From CBDCVN01 sp965223045 (GTDB lineage: Bacteria; Deinococcota; Deinococci; Deinococcales; Trueperaceae), in the NCBI GenBank assembly GCA_965223045.1, contig CBDCVN010000013.1, forward strand, positions 3,596,001-3,660,000: 64,000 bases of DNA, given 5' to 3'. Made by a program: the position numbers and the translations under genes. Position 1 is the stretch's first letter. Every line of letters begins with the position of its first letter. Shown piece after piece: positions 1-8,004 of the stretch. Below the pieces are notes generated by a model. That model was not told the DNA's origin and did no database searches. It saw only the letters and a program-made list of their open reading frames with translations.

Positions 1-1714
1 CCTCTAATAGTAAATCAGCTAAATCATCACTACCTTGTTCCACACCTTCTTGGTCACCCTCTTTAGCTGCTTGACGTATATCGGCCATGACCCCGGCTAT
101 TGAGCTAGCAAGGTCACTTGTTAAATCAGCACTATCAAGTGCTTCTTTAGCTCTTTCGATGAGTGCTACAGTTTCTTCATCAAGAACAATACTTTGTTGA
201 TCTGCACTTAGGGCCTCGAGCTTATTCCGGCTTTGGTTAAGTTCATCTGTACTCATACGCTGACGAGTAGCTTGTAAAGTCTGAGTCGTCTTTTTCTTGT
301 CTCCATACTGCTGCACAGTCACTTCTAAAATACCGCTAACATCTAAATTAAAATCAATGGTCACATCAGTTAAACCATCACGGCGATTAGGAGTAAGGTT
401 CTCCACCATAAACTCGCCTAGCAAAGTGTTCTTAGAAGCAACACGTTCTTCACCCTGATAAACCTTGGTATGTATTTTGTCCTGCCCAGGGAACAAAGTT
501 GTATAAGTATTACTCTTTTTAATAGGTATGGTGCTATTGCGATTAATAAGCGGATCAAAATTATCTCTACGCAACTTTCCCCTAACTACGTGTGCAGTTT
601 CTATTCCTAAAGAAAGAGGGGTAACATCAACTAAAATAGCATCAACATCATCACCAGCAATAATTCCTCCCTGAACTGCAGCTCCTAAAGCTACTACTGC
701 ATCAGGATCAATTTCCAGGCGAGGATTTTGCTTTAACTTCTCTTTAGTTGCCTCCCAAATAATAGGCATACGTGTAGAACCACCCACTAGAAGCACATGA
801 TCAATATCATTAACCTCAAGTTCAGCATCTTTTAAAGCCTTATCTACAAGAGTTAAAGTGCGTTTTAGGATTTCTTCAGAAAGTTCCTCAAGCTCACCAC
901 GACTCAATTCACGGTTTAAATTCAATGGAGTTCCATCTTTTTCAGCCAAAAATTCTAAGATTACTTTGGTATAAGGTTCATTGGAAAGGGCTATTTTAGC
1001 TTCTTCAGAAGCTCGTATAAGTCTTGCCCAAGCTTGAGTTTGCTTTTTTAAGTCAATACCGTGCTCCTCAGAAAATTCTTCTGCTAGCATTTCAGCTAGT
1101 AGAAGATCAATATCATCACCACCCAAATGATTATCACCAGAGGTAGCACGTACATCTACTACTCCATCGCTAAGATCAATAACAGAAACATCAAAAGTCC
1201 CACCGCCAAAGTCGTAAGCTAGCACTTTCAAATCTTCGACCTTATCCATACCATAGGCCAAAGCAGCAGCGGTAGGCTCATTAATTATACGCTCAACTTT
1301 AAAGCCTGCGATCTCCCCTGCTTCTAAAGTTGCTTGACGCTGCACTTCATTAAAGTAAGCAGGTACAGTTATTACTACCCTATCAAACTTTTCACCTCTA
1401 TTAGATTCTGCTGCTTCCTTAAGCTTTTTTAGAATAAAAGCAGAAATTTCTTGTGGTGTATACTTTTTTCCACCCATTTCTACTTTTTCTCTAGTACCCA
1501 TCTTACGTTTAATAGATTGAATAGTACTTTCAGGAGCCACTACCCATTGGTTGCGTGCGGGCATACCTACTAAAAGTTCCCCATTAGAAACTCCTACCAC
1601 TGAGGGCATGGTAGGCTTATCATCAACAGGAATAAGTGTAGGTTTACCATCTTCAATAACTGCTACAGCAGAATTAGTAGTTCCTAAATCAATACCTAAT
1701 ATTTTCTCAGACAT
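1..1714 (-). CDS. Hsp70-family chaperone (DnaK-like), C-terminus beyond the window
   Basis: This is an ATP-dependent cytosolic chaperone. Translated from the ATG at 1714 on the minus strand, it opens with the Hsp70 phosphate-loop motif (ILGIDLGTTNS). It then shows NEPTAAALAYG and DFGGGTFDVS, and later the canonical linker and first substrate-binding strand (DVTPLSLGIET), followed by an NSTIPIKKS segment. About 571 residues lie in the window, so the nucleotide-binding and beta substrate-binding domains are present and the helical lid is cut by position 1. It is the last gene of a TPR, J-domain, GrpE and Hsp70 series on this strand. Whether it is the housekeeping DnaK or a dedicated paralogue cannot be told from the sequence; the degenerate J partner suggests a dedicated machine. 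Confidence 0.95.
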   Translation of the reverse strand, partial: MSEKILGIDLGTTNSAVAVIEDGKPTLIPVDDKPTMPSVVGVSNGELLVGMPARNQWVVAPESTIQSIKRKMGTREKVEMGGKKYTPQEISAFILKKLKEAAESNRGEKFDRVVITVPAYFNEVQRQATLEAGEIAGFKVERIINEPTAAALAYGMDKVEDLKVLAYDFGGGTFDVSVIDLSDGVVDVRATSGDNHLGGDDIDLLLAEMLAEEFSEEHGIDLKKQTQAWARLIRASEEAKIALSNEPYTKVILEFLAEKDGTPLNLNRELSRGELEELSEEILKRTLTLVDKALKDAELEVNDIDHVLLVGGSTRMPIIWEATKEKLKQNPRLEIDPDAVVALGAAVQGGIIAGDDVDAILVDVTPLSLGIETAHVVRGKLRRDNFDPLINRNSTIPIKKSNTYTTLFPGQDKIHTKVYQGEERVASKNTLLGEFMVENLTPNRRDGLTDVTIDFNLDVSGILEVTVQQYGDKKKTTQTLQATRQRMSTDELNQSRNKLEALSADQQSIVLDEETVALIERAKEALDSADLTSDLASSIAGVMADIRQAAKEGDQEGVEQGSDDLADLLLE

Positions 1715-1883
1715 AATTAAGACTGATCTCCTTAAAATTTAGTGGCTTTACTTAGAATCATTACTAGTGTTATTGGGCTGATCATTTTCCTTTAACTCGT
1801 CTCTTTTTTCTAGAACTTCTACCGATTTTGTGGTAGCATCTTCTTTAGATCTATGCTCTACTTTTTCTAAAGATGTCTTTAGT

Positions 1884-3812
1884 TTACTTTACTGTAGAAT
1901 CTTCTTTGCTCGAAGCTTGTTCACCTTCAAAATCAGCACTATCTGGAATAGTTTCCTTCTCTTGGCCTGCGGCCTCCTCAGCTGAAGCTTCTAAAGGATC
2001 GCTGTCTACATTTTCGTTAGGGCTTCCCACAGGCAAATCAGACTGAAGATCTAAAGTTTCTGAGCTATACTCGAGCATATTCTGATTTTCTTCATCAAGT
2101 TCTGCATGAGGCTTATCTCCCATCATAACAGAATCTTTTGCCAAATCATTTTCTAAAGCAAGTTCCGAAGTCTCAACAACCTCATCTCCTGTAGGCAAAA
2201 TTTCTAGTGCAGGTGTCTTTGATTCTTCTACTAAGTCAGTAAGCTCTTCTGAACTGTAGACAAGCTTCGCATCAACTGCTGAAGTTTCAACAGGTTCAGT
2301 AGTAGTAGTATCTTTTTGCTGATCAAGGCCTTCCAATAAGACATCTGCCGTATCGAATGGGTCTTTTTCTGTACCTTCTTTAGGAAAGGTTAAATTTGAA
2401 ATGGGAAGTTCTGATGGCTCTATTGCTTCATCTTGATCTTCACTATCAAGTTCTGTAGGTAGAATTTTTACAGAGTCTTCTTCCAGTAAGTCAGGATCTA
2501 AGAGCTTTTCCTCAATATTTTCTTCTATTCCTGTACCTACATGTATATCTTGAGTAACTTCTACAGGCTCTGATTCTACTTCACCTAACTGAGGTTCTTC
2601 TGCTGGTGCCACAATTTTTTTGGCTCGAGCAACCACAACCTCAGCAAAGCGTAAAATCCTTTCACCTTGTTTATATCCCTTGCGAATCACCTGAGTAACT
2701 GTATCAGAAGTTAAATCATCACGCTCTACTGCTTCAAAAGCATAATGTAAACGTGGATCAAACTTTTCCCCCAAAGGCTCAATAGGTACAATTTCTTCTT
2801 CACTTAAGAGCCTAACAAAACGCTCACGTACAAGGTTCAAACCTTCAAGCCAACCTGAAAGTGCTTTTTTATTATTTTCGTGTTCATCGCTTAACAAAGA
2901 GGTGAAACTTTGAGTGTATAAAGATTCTAAGTCATCGCGCAATTTTAAAAGACGTTTGAATACCTTATCTTCCTCTTTATACTTTTGGTACTCTCGCTGA
3001 TAGGCTTCATCACTACGGCGTGCAAAAAAGCCTCGAGTCTTTTCAGCAGACTCTGGTTCTTTAGGAGAATCTGGCATTAAAGCATCAACTTTATCCTTAG
3101 GCACATCAAAAGAAACTTCTTGTTCCTTAAAAAACCTCTCAACACTACCTAAAGCAGCTTCTAAACCATCTAAAACTGGTAAAAGAGTAGCGGCAAATTC
3201 CCCTCTAGCTTCTTGATAAATTTGTTTGTTTTCTTGACGAACTTCCTCAAAGAAATTTTGCTCGCGGGCATCACGGCGAGTAGCAACATCTTGCAAAGTC
3301 TCTAGTGTTTTCTCAAAGTGCTTGCCTTGACTCTCGGTCAGGTTGTTAGTTTTAAATTGAGTACGTGTCAATTTATTTAATCGTTTATCCAGATCCTTAA
3401 GAGACTCTTCAAAATGACTTTTCTGCACTAAACCTGTAACCTTGCTTTTTAAATTCTCAACTTGTTCAGCAGAGCTTAAACTCTGCATGTGATTACTAAG
3501 AAAGCTTATTTGCTCAGCTACATTGTCTACTCCGCCCTCTAAAGTTCTTAAGTGTTCACCAAAGCTTTCTTTTAATTCAGCAAGTTGGTCTTCATTGTGC
3601 TCGAGCCGCTCACTGAGCTCAATATGCCACTCACTAAGCTCATTCTCAAGCTGAGGTTTCTGGCTGGCTGTAAAGTGCTTTAGCAGGCTCTCTAACATAT
3701 CCCGACTAGTTTGCATATCTTGAGTAAGTGCCTGCATGTATTCCTGGTGTTTAGTAACTTGCTGACTTACTTGGAGTAAGTGGGCTTGCAATTGCTCTAA
3801 AGAAATACTCAC
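1884..3812 (-). CDS. GrpE-domain nucleotide exchange factor with long coiled coil and acidic tail
   Basis: A 642-residue protein with three parts. Residues 1-190 are heptad-rich coiled coil. Residues about 190-410 resemble GrpE, including VLDGLEAAL, GLNLVRERF, a FDPRLHYAFE block and an IRKGYKQGERILRFAEVVVA ending. Residues 410-642 are a disordered acidic tail. GrpE releases ADP from Hsp70, and the Hsp70 gene lies just downstream. Ordinary GrpE proteins are about 200 residues, so this one is three times the usual length. The GTG start overlaps the stop of the J-domain gene (GTGA), implying translational coupling. A further open frame rich in K, E, D and S follows the stop (1748-1888) and may be a frameshifted remnant of a longer tail. 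Confidence 0.85.
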   Translation of the reverse strand: MSISLEQLQAHLLQVSQQVTKHQEYMQALTQDMQTSRDMLESLLKHFTASQKPQLENELSEWHIELSERLEHNEDQLAELKESFGEHLRTLEGGVDNVAEQISFLSNHMQSLSSAEQVENLKSKVTGLVQKSHFEESLKDLDKRLNKLTRTQFKTNNLTESQGKHFEKTLETLQDVATRRDAREQNFFEEVRQENKQIYQEARGEFAATLLPVLDGLEAALGSVERFFKEQEVSFDVPKDKVDALMPDSPKEPESAEKTRGFFARRSDEAYQREYQKYKEEDKVFKRLLKLRDDLESLYTQSFTSLLSDEHENNKKALSGWLEGLNLVRERFVRLLSEEEIVPIEPLGEKFDPRLHYAFEAVERDDLTSDTVTQVIRKGYKQGERILRFAEVVVARAKKIVAPAEEPQLGEVESEPVEVTQDIHVGTGIEENIEEKLLDPDLLEEDSVKILPTELDSEDQDEAIEPSELPISNLTFPKEGTEKDPFDTADVLLEGLDQQKDTTTTEPVETSAVDAKLVYSSEELTDLVEESKTPALEILPTGDEVVETSELALENDLAKDSVMMGDKPHAELDEENQNMLEYSSETLDLQSDLPVGSPNENVDSDPLEASAEEAAGQEKETIPDSADFEGEQASSKEDSTVK

Positions 3813-4168
3813 AATTTAGGCTCTTCAAATTCTTTTGACCAAGATAAGTTAGCTGCGCCTAGTTCAAAAGCAATAGAAATTATATCCTCATCTTTGACCT
3901 CGAGATCAAAACTTTTTTGATGACGTTTAGGCAATGGCATTGGTGCTTGTAGTAGAAAAAGATCTGTCTCAGAACGCCTTTCAGGGCTTCGCAAAGTTTC
4001 ATAAGCAATTCTAATTTCTTGAAACTTCTCTTGCTGTGTTTCAGGAGGATATTGGCGAACCAATTTAAAGTAGGCTTTCTTAATATCACTCTGACTACTG
4101 TTACGATCTAACTCCAAAACTTTATAAGGGTTTTGGGGTTTTTCTTTTAAAGCTTTAGGACGCTTCAC
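3809..4168 (-). CDS. Short J-domain protein lacking the HPD motif
   Basis: A 119-residue protein. Residues 13-65 match a J domain: NPYKVLELDRNSSQSDIKKAY is helix I to II, and EKFQEIRIAYETL is helix III. The HPD tripeptide that stimulates Hsp70 ATPase is replaced by P41-P42-E43 (in QYPPET). There is no glycine-rich region and no zinc domain, so it is a minimal type III-like J protein. It overlaps the GrpE-domain gene by four bases and sits in an operon with Hsp70, so functional linkage is clear even though canonical ATPase stimulation is doubtful. I recall short PPE-type J domains next to Hsp70 genes in other phyla but cannot confirm this here. The start is GTG with no strong ribosome binding site. 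Confidence 0.82.
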   Translation of the reverse strand: MKRPKALKEKPQNPYKVLELDRNSSQSDIKKAYFKLVRQYPPETQQEKFQEIRIAYETLRSPERRSETDLFLLQAPMPLPKRHQKSFDLEVKDEDIISIAFELGAANLSWSKEFEEPKL

Positions 4169-4216
4169 AATACACCAACCAGTAATTTAGCTCTACTCTT
4201 ACAACTAAAAATAGCT

Positions 4217-6622
4217 CTAATCAAGTTCCATCTCCTCTAAAAATCTTTCAATTTCCTTAGGTATGCCTACGGACCTCACAGGATTTTGCAATTTACTCCT
4301 TAAAAGTTTAACTGCTTCTATCAACTCTTTAGTATTGCTCTTCTTAGCCTTGCGTTGAGCAACTAGTAACAGCTCTTGTACTTCTTGCTTGGTAACTTGA
4401 ATACCTATGTTGTCAAAAAGAGTAAAGGCCTCTACATATTCTAAAAGACCAATATCTTTAAACTCATTCTCTATACGCTCTTTATAATAATTAATAAGCT
4501 CTTCATTTTGGGTAGCATCAACACTCTCATAAGCAAAAAGGAAAGCATCGACTTTACTTTTTATAGGACCATCACCTAAACTTTGTTTGGCTAACTCACG
4601 CTTTTCAGCTAAGGAAATACCTTCGTCAAGAAAAGTTTTCATCCACAGTAAGGCATACTCCTCCAAATCCTCATCAACAGATGCCTGCCTATCACCAAAA
4701 AATTTTACCAAGCGATTAGCAGGCATATCCTGCTGACTGATAGATTGTTCATAAACATCATCTGCTAAGCGAATCCAAAATATAGGTGAAAGACTAGGAA
4801 TTTCGCGTACTTCTGATAAAAGGGCATTAAGGTTTTCCTCAGCCTTTAACACAACCAATTTGCTTAAAATTATGGGGATAATTTTTTTATCCTCAGGAGC
4901 CACTTTATAAACTTGCTCTAAAAGCCCTATAGCATTCTTAAAATCTTTTTTATAATAAAATTCCTCTGCTTGCAAAATAAGTAACTGAGGGTGATTAGGC
5001 AAAATTTCTAAAGCCTCAGCTAGAATCTTCCCTATTTCTTTAAGCGAAGTACGTCCTAGCTTGTTAACATAGGCTTTGGCAAGCCCATCTTTGGCTTCCT
5101 GATTCTGAGGATCAAGTTGGTAAGCGCGTTTCCAAAAAGTTAACGGATTATTTTTCCACCAGTTATTTTTCTCTTCATAAAAGTTAGCTAATTTTAAAAG
5201 TGCCTGCATATTTTCTGGGTCTAGCTCTAAAATACGTTTTAGTTCATTTTCGCTGGCTTCGTAACGCCCATCTTCTTGCAAGATATCCACAATTTCTTGA
5301 CGAATTCCCAACTCACTTTTTGCATCTGCATATTGCAATGCTTTCTTTAAACAATGAATTGACTCATCATAATCATCCTCTGGATCACGCAAATGGCACT
5401 CTGCAGCATGTCTCCATAAAGCCATGACTTGCCTATTTGTAAGATAATCAGGATTACTTTCTTTGCGAGGGCGTCTCCTTAAGAGATCCCGCCAAGCCAA
5501 AGCCGCCTCACCCCAATTTTTTAGTGCTTCTTCTGCCAAAGCAAGATTTTGAGCTGTATGGCGATGGGCATTGTAGGACATTACTTTTTGCCACTGCTGC
5601 TTAGCCTGAGACCAATTACCAGCTTGTGCTGCTTCATAAGCCATATTATCGTGAGCATAAGCCAGAGTCTCTAAAATCAATTTGCGCATTTTAGCATCAA
5701 GTTGCTCATCATTTGCAAAAGGCAATAAGAGTTTGATAACCTGTTGCCATTTACCCTCATCAATAACCCTAAAAGCCTGCTCTATTTGTCCCTGCCCTAA
5801 GTTATAATTTAAATGTGCAGAATTATAAGTCAACCTTTTAGATTCAAGCCATATGGTTGAAGCTCGAGCCAAGTTACCTAACCTAGCTTCAGAAACACCT
5901 AAGTAGTAATTAACAATTCCTCGAATGCGTTGAGTTATGCTCCCAACCTTACGTAGGCTTTGGGTAAATCTTTGCAAGTCTTGTGTAGGAGAGGCTTCAT
6001 TATTAAACTTCATGTTAGTAAGCAACTTCCACAATTCACCAGAGAAAGCCCCATTGTCAATGTAAGGCCCCTCATTAACTTCCTCAAGGAATCTTTTAGC
6101 GTTTGTTAGAATAGCCCGCTCATCTTCATTTAAAGCTTCATCCTCTAACTCTAACTCGCCTCCTTCTAAAATTAATCTAACTAGCTTTTGTAGGTACGCA
6201 ATTCCTCCACGTTTAGGCTCAAGTTCATAGGCAAGGTTTAGGTTGGCTAACATTTCTGTAAGTGTTTCTTGCAAAGATTTAGTTTTATTTTCCAAATAAT
6301 CTCGCCACAAAACTAGGGCGCGATAATGATGTACCTTTGCTACCTTAGAATCAATGCTAATAGCTTCATCTAAATATTTAAGTCTTTCTTGAGGGTTATT
6401 CACCGCTGCCCTAAAGTAAACTTCAACTAGAATAGACTTGGCGCTGACTTGTTCTTGTAAGTTCGGGTTTAACTCGAGTGCTCTAGCAACAAGTTTAGCT
6501 ACTTGTTCAACATTACCACGTCTAAGAAAAATTAGACTTTGTTTAAGAGTTTCAGCAGCATTTTGTGGTGCTTTGCTCTGCTGAGTTTGTTTACGTTGTT
6601 TTCTGGCTTTACGCTTTGCCAT
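4217..6622 (-). CDS. Large TPR-repeat protein, first gene of the Hsp70 operon
   Basis: About 800 residues of helical repeats. Many TPR signatures are visible, such as the W-A-G/A-A pattern in NWGEAALAWRDLLRRRP, DPENMQALLKLANFYEEKNNW and DPQNQEAKDGLAKAYVNKLG. The N-terminus is a basic patch (MAKRKARKQRKQ). There is no signal peptide or membrane segment, so it is cytosolic. TPR arrays bind peptide tails, including the C-termini of Hsp70s, so a co-chaperone or scaffold role is a reasonable inference from position. I take the ATG at 6622 as the start; a TTG nine bases upstream is also in frame. The ribosome binding site (AGGGA) is poorly spaced for either. The product is not a recognised named family. 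Confidence 0.8.
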   Translation of the reverse strand: MAKRKARKQRKQTQQSKAPQNAAETLKQSLIFLRRGNVEQVAKLVARALELNPNLQEQVSAKSILVEVYFRAAVNNPQERLKYLDEAISIDSKVAKVHHYRALVLWRDYLENKTKSLQETLTEMLANLNLAYELEPKRGGIAYLQKLVRLILEGGELELEDEALNEDERAILTNAKRFLEEVNEGPYIDNGAFSGELWKLLTNMKFNNEASPTQDLQRFTQSLRKVGSITQRIRGIVNYYLGVSEARLGNLARASTIWLESKRLTYNSAHLNYNLGQGQIEQAFRVIDEGKWQQVIKLLLPFANDEQLDAKMRKLILETLAYAHDNMAYEAAQAGNWSQAKQQWQKVMSYNAHRHTAQNLALAEEALKNWGEAALAWRDLLRRRPRKESNPDYLTNRQVMALWRHAAECHLRDPEDDYDESIHCLKKALQYADAKSELGIRQEIVDILQEDGRYEASENELKRILELDPENMQALLKLANFYEEKNNWWKNNPLTFWKRAYQLDPQNQEAKDGLAKAYVNKLGRTSLKEIGKILAEALEILPNHPQLLILQAEEFYYKKDFKNAIGLLEQVYKVAPEDKKIIPIILSKLVVLKAEENLNALLSEVREIPSLSPIFWIRLADDVYEQSISQQDMPANRLVKFFGDRQASVDEDLEEYALLWMKTFLDEGISLAEKRELAKQSLGDGPIKSKVDAFLFAYESVDATQNEELINYYKERIENEFKDIGLLEYVEAFTLFDNIGIQVTKQEVQELLLVAQRKAKKSNTKELIEAVKLLRSKLQNPVRSVGIPKEIERFLEEMELD

Positions 6623-7008
6623 AAAATACAAATTTCCCTAAATTTTGACTTCTTAAATAAAACTTAACAAAAGAGTAGTATAACATTGCATTTCTATAAT
6701 TTTAAGATGTTTTAAAGTACAAGAAAGACCCTTACAGCACAAAGAACTCTGCACAAAAATTAAAATTCAGCAAAAAGCTGCCTAAATCAATCATTGCTTC
6801 TCTAATTAGAAACAACCCTAAAGTATATATTGTCAATTAACTTATGTAAAGATTTCCACTAAGACCTTACTGAAATAAGCTCTGTAATTAAATACGCTCA
6901 CAAACAGCTTATAGGATGTCAATAAGGCTTTCCTTGAATTATTTCAATTTTTATAGTCTTGTTAGCTTTTTGTTATCAACATTTTACGGTTATGTCAAAA
7001 TAATCAAG
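6623..7008. promoter_or_regulatory. Divergent intergenic region between chaperone operon and motor-like operon
   Basis: An AT-rich spacer from which both operons are transcribed outward. On the minus strand TATACT near 6680 resembles a -10 box, with a weak TTAAAA upstream. On the plus strand TTACTG (about 6867) and TAAATA (about 6889) stand 16 bases apart and would start transcription shortly before 6900. No clear heat-shock inverted repeat (CIRCE-like) is visible. Assignments are by eye and weak. Confidence 0.3.
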
Positions 7009-8004
7009 ATGTCAACAGATAAGCATTTGAAACGTAATTTGGAGCTTAAACAAAAAGAGTTTTGTGACATAGGTTTAGTTGTCACTTTAGGTGAGCCTTG
7101 CCAGCTTTGCCATAGGAAGCTCGTTCACGCTGATTGTGAAGCATGGTTGAGAAAAAGTAGATACACACCTTATCCTGCTGCTTTACATGTGTTAGTCATT
7201 CTTTTATTTGTGGTTATGGGTATGCTAAGCATTTTGTGGCTTGAGCGCCTCCTAGCTGCCATACCTCAGCTTAACTATTTAGCCACTATTGTTTTAGGTA
7301 AAACTCCTACCGGCAACGGTTTTAATGTTGAAATGCTAAGCCTATCATTGCCTAGTTACCCTTATACTATACAGAACTTAACAATACTTATTTTCTTTGC
7401 TGGCTTAGGAGAGGCATTTTTTCGTTGGTTATCTACAGAAAAGGAAAAGCTACTACTTCATGGCAACTATTTGCCCAACGATAAACGTAGTGTCCTAGAC
7501 AGTTTTAATCTAGCTAAGGTAAGGCGTGGTATTGGTCAGGTAAAATCTCAAGAGCAAGGTTTTGTATTGGTGCTTATTGATTTATGTGTTAAGCGTTTCT
7601 TAAATAGCCAATCTATTGAACAAACACTATCTGCATTAAAAGGGCAAATTGATTTCTTGGCGCACAAACTTGATATACGCTACACTTTCTTGCGCTACCT
7701 TATCTGGGTTATTCCAACCATTGGTTTTATTGGTACAGTATTAGGCATCTCCTTTGCTATAATGGGAATAAATCCTACTGACGTTAATCTGGAACAGGTT
7801 ATAGCCTCTTTGGGAATAGCATTCAATACCACTTTAGTAGCTCTAGTGCTAAGTGCTTTGCTAAATCTATTCTATAACCTTGTATTATCTTCTGAAGAAG
7901 ATGCTCTGAATAAAGCAGGGAATTATGTGCTTAGCAATATGGTTAACCGTCTTGACCCCTTGCTTGATAAAGACGGTATAGGGCAAGTTGGTGCTGCGGC
8001 ATGA
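7009..8004 (+). CDS. MotA/TolQ/ExbB-family proton channel-like protein with N-terminal Cys/His cluster
   Basis: An inner-membrane protein. The C-terminal half has the family core: two long hydrophobic segments around IPTIGFIGTVLGISFAIMG and SLGIAFNTTLVALVLSALLN. Two further membrane segments lie near residues 88-112 and 150-170 (numbered from an upstream ATG at 6916). In the family these proteins form pentameric proton channels that power work across the envelope with a MotB/TolR/ExbD partner, which here is the next gene (ATGA overlap). The N-terminus has C-x11-C-x2-C-H-x4-H-x2-C, which looks metal-binding and is not usual for TolQ. I prefer the ATG at 7009; starting at 6916 adds 31 hydrophobic residues with no better ribosome binding site. 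Confidence 0.8.
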   Translation: MSTDKHLKRNLELKQKEFCDIGLVVTLGEPCQLCHRKLVHADCEAWLRKSRYTPYPAALHVLVILLFVVMGMLSILWLERLLAAIPQLNYLATIVLGKTPTGNGFNVEMLSLSLPSYPYTIQNLTILIFFAGLGEAFFRWLSTEKEKLLLHGNYLPNDKRSVLDSFNLAKVRRGIGQVKSQEQGFVLVLIDLCVKRFLNSQSIEQTLSALKGQIDFLAHKLDIRYTFLRYLIWVIPTIGFIGTVLGISFAIMGINPTDVNLEQVIASLGIAFNTTLVALVLSALLNLFYNLVLSSEEDALNKAGNYVLSNMVNRLDPLLDKDGIGQVGAAA

